Shown: positions 8,933 to 18,474, numbered from the stretch's first letter. The stretch is DNA of 64,000 nt from Bog-473 sp963744225 (GCA_963744225.1 CAVUSV010000004.1:1922001-1986000), one strand, 5' to 3'. The notes: generated by a model from the letters alone, not told the origin. Made by a program: numbers and translations.

Positions 8933-8972
8933 TATCAGGTACCCTGATAACCTTATATCAGGGCACCTGATA
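8933..8972. promoter_or_regulatory. Twin MarR operators
   Basis: Two 17-bp palindromes, TATCAGG-TAC-CCTGATA (8933-8949) and TATCAGG-GCA-CCTGATA (8956-8972), have identical 7-base arms and are centred 23 bp apart. They fill the gap between the divergent VOC and marR starts. This is the expected arrangement for a MarR dimer pair repressing both directions. Confidence 0.75.
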
Positions 8973-8986
8973 AGTAAAGGAACCCG

Positions 8987-9436
8987 ATGGGAGCCATTGA
9001 CGAGCCGGAACCGAGGACCGAGGAGATGTCCGGCTACCTCATCAAACGAGCACAAGCCGCCATCCACGTCTGCCTAGAGGAGATCGTCTCCGCGCACGGC
9101 CTCGGCATCCCCCAATATGTCGTCCTGTCCTTCCTAGCCGAGACGCCGGGTCTGGCTAATGCCGACCTCGCCCGGCGAGCGTTCGTGACCCCGCAATCCA
9201 TGAATGAGGTGCTCAAGCAGCTCGAGTCGACCGGCCTGGTCGAACGTCGCCGGAACCCCGCGAATGCCCGCATCCTCAACGCGTACCTGACCCGCACTGG
9301 CACCAGGAAACGGAGTGCCGTAAGCGTTCAGGTCCGGGAGTTGGAGGCACGCATCTTGAGCGGCCTGACGAGCGACGACCGCCAGACTCTCAATCGGGCG
9401 CTCCTGATCATCATTGACAACGTGACACACTCCTGA
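8987..9436 (+). CDS. MarR-family transcriptional regulator
   Basis: A 149-residue winged-helix regulator. The recognition region is LANADLARRAFVTPQSMNEVLKQLESTGLVERRRNP, followed by the wing ILNAYLTRTGTRKR, with helices for dimerisation on both sides. AAAGGAA precedes ATG 8987. Its neighbours (a VOC protein and an alkylation-repair glycosylase) suggest it responds to an electrophilic or drug-like compound; the ligand is not readable from sequence. Two near-identical palindromes upstream are the likely binding sites. Confidence 0.85.
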   Translation: MGAIDEPEPRTEEMSGYLIKRAQAAIHVCLEEIVSAHGLGIPQYVVLSFLAETPGLANADLARRAFVTPQSMNEVLKQLESTGLVERRRNPANARILNAYLTRTGTRKRSAVSVQVRELEARILSGLTSDDRQTLNRALLIIIDNVTHS

Positions 9437-9718
9437 GGAGCAACGCCACATGAGTGGGGGTATCCCATAACGCTGTGAACCTCCTCAAGCGCGCGGATAG
9501 GTCCGTTGTGCAGAACTGTCGCACCCTCCCGGCGGACGGGGCACCTATGACTCACCTCCCGGAATGTGCCAGCCACCCGTCGAACGAGCGGCTTCCGGAT
9601 CACTACTCGAATCTCCACGCCTTAACTGCCATCAGGTGTTCGCCAATCGTGATTTTGAGGGACACAGGAGGGACGAAGTTTCGGTCGCAGGAACATTGTC
9701 CCTGTTCAAATGCCATTG

Positions 9719-10102
<384 letters not shown>

Positions 10103-10107
10103 CTCTA

Positions 10108-10135
10108 ATTGCACGTCCGACGTCATGGCCGTCAA
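10108..10135 (-). promoter_or_regulatory. Promoter of rnpB copy 1
   Basis: On the minus strand TTGACG (10130-10135) and TGCAAT (10108-10113) are 16 bases apart, and a start 6-7 bases downstream would fall exactly at the first base of the P1 helix. The second rnpB copy keeps the CAAT of the -10 but has no TTGACA-like -35 at this distance. Confidence 0.5.
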
Positions 10136-10183
10136 GGTCGGAGCAACGCTCCGGACATGCGGATCGGTGCTGTGGTCCGCGGG

Positions 10184-10657
10184 TCAGGGCTTGGATGAGC
10201 TCCTGCGGCGGCCGTTGACGGCAATGACCGCGTCGGCGATCGCAAACCACAGACCGAAGGCAATCTCATTCGGCATGCCCTCCGGTGACTCATTCTGGAC
10301 CCGCGGATGAATCCGCCTAACTGCTCTGGGGAACGGATTGCGCCCGAAGTAGTGCAGCACCGGCTTGTCGGCGTCGAGTAGCGCCGCCCCGGCCATCGCA
10401 GCGATCGTTGCGCTGCGGGCCCGCCGATCCACTGCCTTCGAACCACACACCATCACTAAGAGACCCAGCAGGCCATCGCGCCTCGCGTATCGAAGGAACA
10501 GCTGCCTGTCGGCTTCGCTGTTCAGTTGACATCCCCAGTGAGGCACCATGTCCAACGCGAGGTGCGAGCCGACGCCGACGGCGAAGGCCGTCACAGGATG
10601 CCGCTTGAGGAGTCGACCGATCACCACGCCGGAGAGCACATGATTCGTGACGAACAT
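10184..10657 (-). CDS. Membrane-associated metal-dependent hydrolase-like protein
   Basis: A 157-residue protein starting MFVTNHVLSGVVIGRLLKRHP. The N-terminal helix with TNH, the SHLALDMVPHWGC segment (His-x4-Asp-x3-His) and several moderately hydrophobic helices resemble the YdjM/DUF457 group of putative membrane-bound hydrolases. Activity of this group is not established. It ends 81 bases from rnpB copy 1 and reads toward it, so it forms the left edge of the island between the two rnpB genes. Confidence 0.55.
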   Translation of the reverse strand: MFVTNHVLSGVVIGRLLKRHPVTAFAVGVGSHLALDMVPHWGCQLNSEADRQLFLRYARRDGLLGLLVMVCGSKAVDRRARSATIAAMAGAALLDADKPVLHYFGRNPFPRAVRRIHPRVQNESPEGMPNEIAFGLWFAIADAVIAVNGRRRSSSKP

Positions 10658-10844
10658 TGGCCTTGTGACGCAGGCTAGACCCAGGCCTTGGCGGTTTCAA
10701 GGTAGCGATCACACGACGAAATAAACGGAATGCTGCACCCCAGATGGACGGGGTACACGTCAGAACAATTCACCTCAAGTATGGTGAAGAAAATGCCGAG
10801 GCGATCTCCCATGGGTCCAGGGGCTCCCCGCAAATGCGAAATCC

Positions 10845-11087
10845 ATGAGTTTACGTCAAGGCATCGGACGCACCCGTAACCATCGGCACGGCGTCTGCCA
10901 CCGATGTGGCTGGGCCGGACCGGTCTCGAAGGTCGGGCGGGCGGACCGCGCTCGCCTGAAGACTGGAAGAGCGTTCGGGCGTTTGTGTGACGAATGCGTT
11001 GACTATCTCCTTGGCCGGCGTTCGGACGCGACGGGTGTGCCAGTCTCTCGGAGGACCAAGCTTCTCCATCGCCGAGACGTGGCCTGA
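10845..11087 (+). CDS. Small zinc-ribbon protein
   Basis: An 80-residue basic protein with two CxxC-type pairs, VCHRCGWAG near residue 18 and LCDECVDYLL near 48, spaced as in a zinc ribbon. Its last 85 bases overlap the 3' end of the convergent glycosyltransferase. The ribosome binding site is weak. Partner and function are unknown; such short zinc ribbons are common actinobacterial orphans. Confidence 0.5.
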   Translation: MSLRQGIGRTRNHRHGVCHRCGWAGPVSKVGRADRARLKTGRAFGRLCDECVDYLLGRRSDATGVPVSRRTKLLHRRDVA

Positions 11088-12109
11088 ACGGCGTTCATCA
11101 TCGAAGTTCCCACGATCCGATCGTCGGCGCTGTCCTCGCTCTCGTCCGCTTTCAGGCTCTCCACCTTCAGCGTCAGCCCACCACGTCGGGTCCCGTCGGC
11201 CATCCCGATCTCTCGAGCCGCCCGGGGATAATCCGCGCCAGCGTTTCGTGCCGAGCCGGTGCGTTCCGCGTGGATCGTCCTGAGCACTCGGAGGCCATCG
11301 GAGAGTGCGTTGAGGTTGCTTGCGCCGTAATGACGGTGCATCTCGAAACTCGGAACCTCTGTCACTCGGAGGCCGGCCTTCGCGATTCGCACATTTATTA
11401 GCGTCTCCACCTCGAATCCGTCACCCCAGAGCATGGTCCCACTCTCGGAACCCTCGATTTCCGCCGCATTGAGTCGCATCACGTCAAGGCATTCTCGGCG
11501 GAACGCGTTGTAGCCGTAGCAGAGGTCCGTGTATCGGGTTCCGTATAGCACGTTGACAATCCTGTTGAGCCAGAAGTTGCCGACTCTCCGCACCAAACTG
11601 ATATCGAGGCTTCCCCCGCCGGCGAGGAACCGCGATCCCTTGGCGAAGTCGGCCCCCTCTTTCAGGGCAGCCATGAAACGTGGGATCTCGGCCGGGTCGT
11701 TCGAGCCGTCAGCGTCGATCATGACGATGAATTCACCCGTGGCCGCGGCAAAGCCACAGGCAAGGGCATTTCCCTTGCCCTCTCGGTTCTGGCCGACGAT
11801 GGCGATGTCCGGTCTCAGGAGCTGCGCAACCCTAACTGTGTCGTCGGTCGAGTTCCCATCGACGAGGATCACTTCGCAATCTGTCGGCAGCTTTAGAAGA
11901 ACGTGCGGCAGGTTCCGCGCCTCGTTTTTGGCCGGAATTACGATGCTCACACAGGGCTCTCTCTGGCGCGGTCTGGTCAGCGGACCGACAAGGGTCATCT
12001 CCTCGGGCGGCACCGTGAGTCCAGCCCCAGGAACTCCCGATCCGTTGGCGGGCTCGGTGAGCTGCCTACTTGCAGAGCCATTCCGTCGGGCTTGCCGCGT
12101 GTCGCCCAC
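11003..12109 (-). CDS. GT2 glycosyltransferase, dolichol-phosphate-mannose-synthase type
   Basis: A GT-A fold enzyme of 368 residues. VSIVIPAKNEARNLPHVL opens the catalytic domain near residue 54, VILVDGNSTDDTV binds the nucleotide, and FIVMIDADGSNDP carries the DxD metal site. GYGYNAFRREC-like and RVTEVPSFEMHRHYG segments match polyprenyl-phosphate sugar synthases. It lacks C-terminal membrane helices, so it likely acts at the cytoplasmic face as a soluble or peripheral enzyme giving a polyprenyl-phosphate-linked sugar. The start is GTG 12109; an ATG at 11998 lacks a spaced ribosome binding site. The last 40 residues are low-complexity and basic. Confidence 0.8.
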   Translation of the reverse strand: MGDTRQARRNGSASRQLTEPANGSGVPGAGLTVPPEEMTLVGPLTRPRQREPCVSIVIPAKNEARNLPHVLLKLPTDCEVILVDGNSTDDTVRVAQLLRPDIAIVGQNREGKGNALACGFAAATGEFIVMIDADGSNDPAEIPRFMAALKEGADFAKGSRFLAGGGSLDISLVRRVGNFWLNRIVNVLYGTRYTDLCYGYNAFRRECLDVMRLNAAEIEGSESGTMLWGDGFEVETLINVRIAKAGLRVTEVPSFEMHRHYGASNLNALSDGLRVLRTIHAERTGSARNAGADYPRAAREIGMADGTRRGGLTLKVESLKADESEDSADDRIVGTSMMNAVQATSRRWRSLVLRETGTPVASERRPRR

Positions 12110-12744
12110 CCCATTTCAGTCCACGCCGATATTTCAGACCGTCAACGGGGCAACCGGCGTTTGACCTGTTTGATGGTGACGGCGGATTGCGTGCGGGGAT
12201 AGAGCCAATCGAACCTTTCGAGGCAACATTTGGACAACTTTCGAACAATGGAGGGATGCTGGCGGTCAAGATGTCCATTGCGCAGGCCGGGTGAGCACAC
12301 TGGGTCCGTCTCGGTCGTTCACGCCGCAGTCAAGACGGCTCATTGAGCGCTCCCGATGCGGCGACGAATGCGCAAAAAACGACGCCCTTGTGCTGGAGAA
12401 GGCCGGCCTCTGATTGACGCTGTTGTCACCCGCCGAGACGCATCGTCGATCGGGCCGGTCGTTCGTATGACTGGTTCGGGGCGAACCTCGGCCTTTTGCA
12501 GACTCGCGTGCTTCAAGCCGTGGTATCGGAGCGTGGGCGAGATCGTCGGCCGAAGGTCACCGGTTCAATAATCCACCGGACACGTGACGGGGTTCGTCTT
12601 CTCAGCGCTGGTCATTTGACCCCCTTTAGGATCGGCCTGTGAGGTGCGCCGGTGCAATGTGCCGTTGGCTTCTTCGGCCTGCCCACGGAGCCGCGCGTGA
12701 GCGCGCGTGGGCCACTGCCGCAGCCTTGAAGCGCCACCAGAACC
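12110..12744. other. 635-bp gap between divergent glycan genes
   Basis: No supported gene. A GC-rich stem-loop (GCGCGTGAGCGCGC) occurs near 12700, shortly before the flippase start. A T-arm-like string near 12560 does not belong to a tRNA. The region must carry divergent promoters, but I cannot assign -35/-10 boxes with confidence, and I see no riboswitch. Confidence 0.35.
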
Positions 12745-14940
12745 ATGAAGTCGATCGGCGGCAGCGAACCGAACCTAGAGCGGCGTCGCCTTTTTACGAC
12801 TTTCGGGTTCCTTGTCTCCAAGCAGGGCGCCACCGCAGTGATCGGCCTTGGCTATTGGGCGGCTGTAACCCACCTCTTTGAAGCCCGGGATGTCGGTCTC
12901 GCGGCGGCTGCCGCATCGACGGCACTGCTCCTCGCCGCAGTCGGTGCCCTCGGTATCCCGCTTTTCCTCCTGGCGGAACTCGAACTGATGGCACCTGCGG
13001 AGCGACGCGTCGTATTCACTACCGGACTCGCTATCGCCGCGATGGTTGTCGCCATCTTGTCGATAGGCACGATGGCACTGTCCCCCTTCCTTGGGGAGAG
13101 TCTGAGATTGATCGGTGAAGACCCAGTCATGGCCTCGCTGTTCGTGGTGGGTTCAGTGGCGACCATGGCGGGGTTGACTCTCGACAACGCCGCGATCGGA
13201 CTGCACCGCAGCGCGGCGCAGCTGTGGCGCGGCAGCCTGAGCTCCATACTCAAGCTTGCCTGTGTGGGCGTCCTGGTCCTTGCCTCGACCCGCACGAGCA
13301 CCGGTCTGATCTTTGCCTGGGCGTTGGCGCTTTGTGTTTCTTTTGTCGTTTGCATACCGATGCTCGGGTTGCAGCCGACCTACGTCGGAGGAGGAACGCT
13401 CCATCATCGTGCGGCGCTCGTACATCGCTTCAGGACCCTGTCTCTCCAGCATCACGTGCTCAATCTCTCCATCGGTTCGACCTCCTTCATCGTTCCGCTG
13501 CTGGCTACTCTGCTGATCTCCCCATCGGAGGTCGCCTACTTCTCGGCTGCGTATCTGCTGTCCGCCACCATGTTGATCATCCCGTACCTGCTCGCACTCT
13601 CCCTCTTCGCCGAGCGCGCCGGCGACCCCGGTCTCCTCCATCGCCACGTGCGCCGGACGCTGCCCCTTGGGCTGGCCCTTTCGGGAGCACTTGTGCTCGC
13701 CGTCGAGATCGCGGCTCCGTACGCACTGCGCCTCTTCGGCCCTGCCTATGCGGCGAACGGCACGACCGCGCTGCGCATCCTGATCCTGGTCGGGCCGGCC
13801 TACGTGATCAAAGACCACTATGTGTCGATCTGCCGGGCCCAGGGTCGTCTTTCTCACGCCTCCAAGGTCATGGCGATAGGGACCGCGCTCGAGGTAACGG
13901 CATCGACGTTGGGTGGAGTCTTCGGAGGTCTCAGCGGGATCTGCTTCGGCTGGGCGATCTCGGCGTCGTGCGAGGCCGTCTTCCTGCTCCCTGCGGTGCT
14001 CCATATCTACCGGTGGGGCCCCGCGGCGAGGCCGAAAGCGGATCCGACAGAAGCCAACAGCCCGACTGAGCCCAATCGGAATTCAGTTAGCGCTGGGCAG
14101 GCCGGACCTAAGGCTTTCGTACAGCGTCTCGACCTTTCCGACAACTGCGGATGCGGTGAACGACCGCGCCCGGTTGAGTGCCTCTCGCCCCATCGATGCG
14201 GAGGCCTTCCGGTCGTTGACGACAGTCCAAAGGGCAGTGGACAGCGCGTCGGGGTCGCCTGGGGCCACCAAGAGCCCCGTCACTCCATCATCCACCAAAT
14301 CGGTGATCCCTCCACTCGCGGCCGCAACAACCGGCCGGCCGAGTGCCATTGCCTCGAGGACCACAGTCGGACAGCAGTCGGGTACGATCGAGGGAACAAC
14401 GACGACACGGGCCGCCTGCATGAGGTCGATCGCTCCCGCGTGATCGAGCAGTCCGCGCAACTCCACCTGATCCGGAAGGTCGTGTGGCGTGTCTTCGAGC
14501 ACCCGTCCGGCCAGTACCAGGCGGGGACGTCCGCCCAGTCGTTTGTGCGCCTCGATCAGCACTTCGATGCCCTTGTCCCGAGTCAGGTCTCCGACGAACA
14601 CGATCGGCCCCTCCGGACGTGGGGCGGCCTCCTCGACGAGAAGGTTGTCGGCAATGAAATTAGGGATGACGGCATAGGGACTTCTTCCGGGGAGCCCCGT
14701 ACTGACCGCGACGCCGGAACTGACCGGGACGAACATGTCCACGTGTCTTGTCCGCGAGCGGCGGGCCAGGACGTTCGCCAGGGCGACACCCGGGCCGACC
14801 ACCGGCCCGTGCCGCGCCGAGGCGCAGCGGACACAAGCGATCGGCCCCGGGCCTGGACAGACCTGATCGTTGCGCATGAGTCTCTTGGTGGCACAAACGT
14901 GGCTGTAGTCGTGCTGGGTCAGCACGACGGGTACGCCTGA
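12745..14940 (+). CDS. Polysaccharide flippase (MOP/Wzx-like) with unusual 3' read-through
   Basis: Residues 1 to about 430 form an oligosaccharide flippase: twelve or so hydrophobic helices, starting FGFLVSKQGATAVIGLGYWAAV, with typical loops such as LRLFGPAYAANGTTALRILIL. It would move lipid-linked glycan units across the membrane. No stop follows; the frame continues about 280 codons through the antisense of the convergent GT4 gene, with polar, low-complexity sequence that looks meaningless. A stop is available in the adjacent frame at 14067-14069, so a one-base shift near the end is the simplest explanation and the true product is probably about 440 residues. Confidence 0.75.
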   Translation: MKSIGGSEPNLERRRLFTTFGFLVSKQGATAVIGLGYWAAVTHLFEARDVGLAAAAASTALLLAAVGALGIPLFLLAELELMAPAERRVVFTTGLAIAAMVVAILSIGTMALSPFLGESLRLIGEDPVMASLFVVGSVATMAGLTLDNAAIGLHRSAAQLWRGSLSSILKLACVGVLVLASTRTSTGLIFAWALALCVSFVVCIPMLGLQPTYVGGGTLHHRAALVHRFRTLSLQHHVLNLSIGSTSFIVPLLATLLISPSEVAYFSAAYLLSATMLIIPYLLALSLFAERAGDPGLLHRHVRRTLPLGLALSGALVLAVEIAAPYALRLFGPAYAANGTTALRILILVGPAYVIKDHYVSICRAQGRLSHASKVMAIGTALEVTASTLGGVFGGLSGICFGWAISASCEAVFLLPAVLHIYRWGPAARPKADPTEANSPTEPNRNSVSAGQAGPKAFVQRLDLSDNCGCGERPRPVECLSPHRCGGLPVVDDSPKGSGQRVGVAWGHQEPRHSIIHQIGDPSTRGRNNRPAECHCLEDHSRTAVGYDRGNNDDTGRLHEVDRSRVIEQSAQLHLIRKVVWRVFEHPSGQYQAGTSAQSFVRLDQHFDALVPSQVSDEHDRPLRTWGGLLDEKVVGNEIRDDGIGTSSGEPRTDRDAGTDRDEHVHVSCPRAAGQDVRQGDTRADHRPVPRRGAADTSDRPRAWTDLIVAHESLGGTNVAVVVLGQHDGYA

Positions 14941-15294
14941 GCGGCGTGCCGGTCCGATGGCCGAGCCGACACTCCAGTCGTGAGCATGAAGGATGTCGAA
15001 CCGGCCGACAAAGAGCAGCCGTCGGATCGCGCTCCGAATCCCGGGGTCCACGATGGGCATCGCATGCGGCCGCGTCGAGTCGCTGTAGAGCTGGGGGAGA
15101 TGTTGAGCAGTCGTCCGCACGCGATGGAGGACGACGGCCCCGTCCCAAGTCGTTCCTGCTGGACCCTCAGCGGCGATGGTGACCACCTCGACGCCATGGC
15201 CCCGATCCGCGAGGGCATGCGCCAGATTTCGGACATGTTGTTCTTGTCCGCCGGCCGCCGGGGGGTAGAACTGGGTCAACATCAGCACTCGCAT
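14083..15294 (-). CDS. GT4 glycosyltransferase
   Basis: A GT-B fold enzyme of 403 residues starting MRVLMLTQFYPPAAGGQEQH at ATG 15294. The Gly-rich N-terminal loop binds the acceptor side, and the C-terminal domain has IVFVGDLTRDKGIEVLIEA and the donor-binding VPSIVPDCCPTVVLEAMALG (the E-x7-E motif). It has an unusual inserted Cys-rich stretch (CATKRLMRNDQVCPGPGPIACVRCAS), as found in some GT4s of cell-surface glycan loci. It likely adds one sugar to the island's glycan, cytoplasmic side. Convergent with the flippase. Confidence 0.85.
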   Translation of the reverse strand: MRVLMLTQFYPPAAGGQEQHVRNLAHALADRGHGVEVVTIAAEGPAGTTWDGAVVLHRVRTTAQHLPQLYSDSTRPHAMPIVDPGIRSAIRRLLFVGRFDILHAHDWSVGSAIGPARRSGVPVVLTQHDYSHVCATKRLMRNDQVCPGPGPIACVRCASARHGPVVGPGVALANVLARRSRTRHVDMFVPVSSGVAVSTGLPGRSPYAVIPNFIADNLLVEEAAPRPEGPIVFVGDLTRDKGIEVLIEAHKRLGGRPRLVLAGRVLEDTPHDLPDQVELRGLLDHAGAIDLMQAARVVVVPSIVPDCCPTVVLEAMALGRPVVAAASGGITDLVDDGVTGLLVAPGDPDALSTALWTVVNDRKASASMGREALNRARSFTASAVVGKVETLYESLRSGLPSAN

Positions 15295-15500
15295 GCCGGA
15301 CGTAGCGTAGGCCGCATTGCGTCGCCGCTGCCTGGACACGGCGCAGGACGCAATCCTTGACGGGGCTGTCGGGAGAACTGATGCGTGAACGTCGCCAACC
15401 GGCGCTTGAGGCCGTGGAACGGCCATCGACCGGAACGTCTATTGTCTGTCCGGTCAAGGCGATTGGCGGCCGTGGTGTGTTCCTGCTGCGGGAGGTGTCG

Positions 15501-16409
15501 GTGAGAACAGGATCGAGAGAACAGTCCGAACCCGTGACTGAGGACTCACCCGACGTGTTGCGAGGACGCAACCGGTACCGCGACGACGAGCCACTGGTGC
15601 GGCGCAGGGCGCTGGCCGGTGTCAAGCGAGTAACCCACTCGGTCGTCCGTGTTCGCCGCGCTCAACGTAGGCTCGTGCTGATCTTCGGGTGCCAGCGCTC
15701 GGGGACCACGATGCTCCAGCAGACGGTTCTCGATCGGTCCTGGCGGGTTCTGATCGTTGAGGAACACGACTCTCGCCTGGTTGGCCGCCACCCGCAACCC
15801 GGCGAGACAGTGTGGCAGGACTATCCCACGGTGTTGAAACGACTGCACCGCGTTCCGTTTGAGGTGGTGGCGGCGAAGCCTCTGGTCGAGAGTGACCGGG
15901 CCGTTGAGCTCATGGACGCCGCGGATCCGGTAAAGGCGATCTGGATGCTCCGTCATTACGACGCCGTTGCACGGTCCAATGTCGAACGGTTCGGCATGGA
16001 GAATCCCTATCGGGATCTGCAGCCATTCTGTGACGATGACCCGCTCGACTGGCGCTGCCGGGGCGCGAACACAAAGACCCGTGAGACGGTGCTGAATGTG
16101 ATGAAGGGCGGGCTCTCTCCCCTCGACGCGGCCGCGATGTTCTGGTGGGCTCGGAATCAGCTCTATTTCCAACAGCGCCTCGATTCTGATGGGCGCATTC
16201 GGATCATCCGCTACGACCGACTCTGTAACAGGCCGGAGGAAGTGGTCGAGGCACTCTCTGATTACATCGAGATTGCGTTGCCCCAAACTTCGATCGCCGC
16301 CAAAATTCGTCCACGACCCGACAGCCGTGGGGTGACGGACCTTCATCCGGAGGTTGAGAGGCTCTGTCGCAATTCGTGGGAATCCTTCGCGGGATGTCCG
16401 GAGCTTTAG
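15501..16409 (+). CDS. Sulfotransferase-family protein
   Basis: The start is GTG 15501, with GGGAGG 5 bases upstream. The 302-residue protein has the PAPS 5'-phosphosulfate loop LIFGCQRSGTTMLQQTVLD and a 3'-phosphate region around ADPVKAIWMLRHYDAVARS. Such enzymes transfer sulfate from PAPS to sugars or lipids. Its place among glycosyltransferases suggests a sulfated glycan; the catalytic base cannot be fixed by eye. It leads a plus-strand run with the deacetylase (15-base gap) and a GT4. Confidence 0.75.
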   Translation: MRTGSREQSEPVTEDSPDVLRGRNRYRDDEPLVRRRALAGVKRVTHSVVRVRRAQRRLVLIFGCQRSGTTMLQQTVLDRSWRVLIVEEHDSRLVGRHPQPGETVWQDYPTVLKRLHRVPFEVVAAKPLVESDRAVELMDAADPVKAIWMLRHYDAVARSNVERFGMENPYRDLQPFCDDDPLDWRCRGANTKTRETVLNVMKGGLSPLDAAAMFWWARNQLYFQQRLDSDGRIRIIRYDRLCNRPEEVVEALSDYIEIALPQTSIAAKIRPRPDSRGVTDLHPEVERLCRNSWESFAGCPEL

Positions 16410-16424
16410 GGCAATGAAAATGCC

Positions 16425-17342
16425 ATGAGGCGGAGGAGCTCACTGATTCTCTGCTATCACCGCGTCGTGGAAGGTGTCGATGACCCTTTCGGGCTCTGCG
16501 TGTCCCCCACCAACTTTGCTGCCCATCTCGACGAGATCGCGCGGTACGGTCAGCCGTCGACTCTGGCCGAACTGGCGCTTCCGTCGCGAAGGGCCCGGGT
16601 GGTCGTGACCTTCGACGACGGGTACGTCGACAATCTTCTTAACGCGGTGCCGATCGCGGAAGCCAAGGGGTTTCCCATCACCGTCTTCGTTACAAGCGGC
16701 GCCCTCGGCAGCGACCGTGGCTTCTGGTGGGATCGCCTGGGCACGCTCTTGCGTTCACGTCCGTCCGAAGTCCGTGAGATCTGTCTGCCCACGCAAGGAG
16801 GAACCGTCCGGATCGGAATCGGATCTTCGCAGGCGAGCGCCGACCTCCAGTCGGTTCGCCGCCACCTCTTGCCGCTCCCGGTGGCGGAGATCCATCGCGT
16901 CCTCGATACCGTGTCGGAGCAATGGGCGAGCTCCGCTGCGGCCCCTCCGGACGCTCGAGCGCTGACGCCGGACGAGCTCGTCAGGCTGGCGGCCTCAACG
17001 GTGGTCACGCTCGGCGCCCACACCGTCGACCACGTGCGCCTGCGAGGTCTTCCGGTGGCGGACCAAGCGCGGAACATCTCCTGCTCCCGGGACGAGCTGG
17101 AACGGTTGAGTGGGCAGGCGATCTCCGACTTCGCCTACCCCTACGGGGGCCTGGACGCTTTCGACGACAGCTCGGTGGACGCAGCGCGCTCAGCAGGTTT
17201 CAAGAGGGCATGCACCACCATCCCGGGTAACGCCAAGCCCTCATCGGATCCGTACCGCCTCCCGCGCCGTATCGTCATGAACTGGGGTCGCCATCGCTTC
17301 AGGGTCAGCCTGCTGCGCTGGAAGCTCGTTCCCCGACACTGA
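16425..17342 (+). CDS. Polysaccharide deacetylase (NodB domain)
   Basis: A 305-residue carbohydrate esterase family 4-like protein. The catalytic TFDDGYVDN (Asp pair) is near residue 62. The metal His motif appears as LGAHTVDHVRL near residue 195, and the last conserved element FAYPYGGLDAF near 235. No signal peptide is visible, so it may act on the inner face or be exported another way. It would remove N- or O-acetyl groups from the glycan. It starts 15 bases after the sulfotransferase stop. Confidence 0.85.
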   Translation: MRRRSSLILCYHRVVEGVDDPFGLCVSPTNFAAHLDEIARYGQPSTLAELALPSRRARVVVTFDDGYVDNLLNAVPIAEAKGFPITVFVTSGALGSDRGFWWDRLGTLLRSRPSEVREICLPTQGGTVRIGIGSSQASADLQSVRRHLLPLPVAEIHRVLDTVSEQWASSAAAPPDARALTPDELVRLAASTVVTLGAHTVDHVRLRGLPVADQARNISCSRDELERLSGQAISDFAYPYGGLDAFDDSSVDAARSAGFKRACTTIPGNAKPSSDPYRLPRRIVMNWGRHRFRVSLLRWKLVPRH

Positions 17343-17367
17343 TCTTCGAGCAACTCATCTACGAACG

Positions 17368-18474
17368 ATGAGCCCCCTTCGCGTCGCAATGGTGAGTCCC
17401 CGATACATGCCGTACATCGGTGGGGTCGAGACACACGTGAACGAGGTGGCGCACAGGATCTCCACCAGAGGTCTCGATCTGACCGTGCTCACCACCGACC
17501 TGACTGGTGAACTGCCACGATTAGAGCAGGATGGACCGCTGACGGTATCGCGGCATGCCGCGTGGCCCAGCTGGTCTGATCTCTACGTATCGCCGTCGCT
17601 CGTTCGGCAGATTCGCGGAGGAGGATACGACCTCGTCCATGTGCAGGGTGTCAACACCTTCCTGCCCCCGCTGGCACTCGCCGCCGCTCAACGGTCGGGA
17701 GTTCCCACCGTGGCAACATTTCATACTGGCGGCCACACCAGTCGTATGCGGACGAAGCTCAGGGGAGCGCAGTGGCAGGCGCTGCGACCTCTGCTCCGGC
17801 GGACGAGGGGGTTGATCGCGGTGAGTCACTTCGAGGTTGAGACATTCGCACGCCGACTCGGACTTGAACAAGGGAGGATCCGGCTCATCCGCAACGGAGC
17901 GGAACCGTTCCCGGTCGGCGGTTCGCTCCCCCAGGTCTCTGGATCGCCTCTCGTCTGCTCGGTCGCTCGACTCGAGCGGTACAAGGGACACCATCGCCTG
18001 ATCGCTGCGATGCCGGCCCTCCTCGAAGTCGCACCTGGTGCCCACCTGGCCGTGGTCGGTCGGGGCAGTTTTGAGCGCGAGCTGCGTCGCCTGGTCGCAC
18101 GGTTGCAGGTCGAGCATGCCGTGACGTTCACCTCGTTCGACGCCACGCAGCGTGAAGCGCTCGGCTCGCTCATACGGTCCAGCGATGTTGTCGCTCTCAT
18201 GAGCGACTACGAGGCGAACCCGGTTGCCGTCATGGAGGCCCTCGCTGTTGGTCGGAAAGTGGTCGTCGCCGACACCTCCGGGCTGTCGGAGCTCGCGTCG
18301 GAGGGACTGGCCACCGCTGTTCCGCCGAACGCGTCGCCGCGCCTGCTGGCCGGAGTGCTCGCCAGGGTGGCGAGACGTCCCGATCCGGTGGCTCCCGATC
18401 TGCCGACCTGGGACGACTGCGCGGACCAGGTGCTCGGACTGTATGAGGAAATTCTCTCGCAGTACTCTGACTAG
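17368..18474 (+). CDS. GT4 glycosyltransferase
   Basis: A 368-residue GT-B enzyme. The N-terminus is MVSPRYMPYIGGVETHVNEV; the donor domain begins VCSVARLERYKGHHRLIAAM and contains SDYEANPVAVMEALAVGRKV with the conserved E-x7-E. It is the last gene of the sulfotransferase-deacetylase-GT4 run (25-base spacing), so all three are probably co-transcribed and act on the same glycan unit at the cytoplasmic membrane face. Confidence 0.85.
   Translation: MSPLRVAMVSPRYMPYIGGVETHVNEVAHRISTRGLDLTVLTTDLTGELPRLEQDGPLTVSRHAAWPSWSDLYVSPSLVRQIRGGGYDLVHVQGVNTFLPPLALAAAQRSGVPTVATFHTGGHTSRMRTKLRGAQWQALRPLLRRTRGLIAVSHFEVETFARRLGLEQGRIRLIRNGAEPFPVGGSLPQVSGSPLVCSVARLERYKGHHRLIAAMPALLEVAPGAHLAVVGRGSFERELRRLVARLQVEHAVTFTSFDATQREALGSLIRSSDVVALMSDYEANPVAVMEALAVGRKVVVADTSGLSELASEGLATAVPPNASPRLLAGVLARVARRPDPVAPDLPTWDDCADQVLGLYEEILSQYSD

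Noticed and set aside
9660..9718. CAGGGACA/TGTTCCTG inverted repeat as rnpB terminator
   Set aside because: Imperfect, short and without a following T-run; absent after copy 2.
12540..12600. T-arm-like string (GGTTCAATAATCC) suggesting a tRNA 3' end
   Set aside because: No acceptor stem, D-arm or anticodon arm upstream, and the loop is the wrong length.
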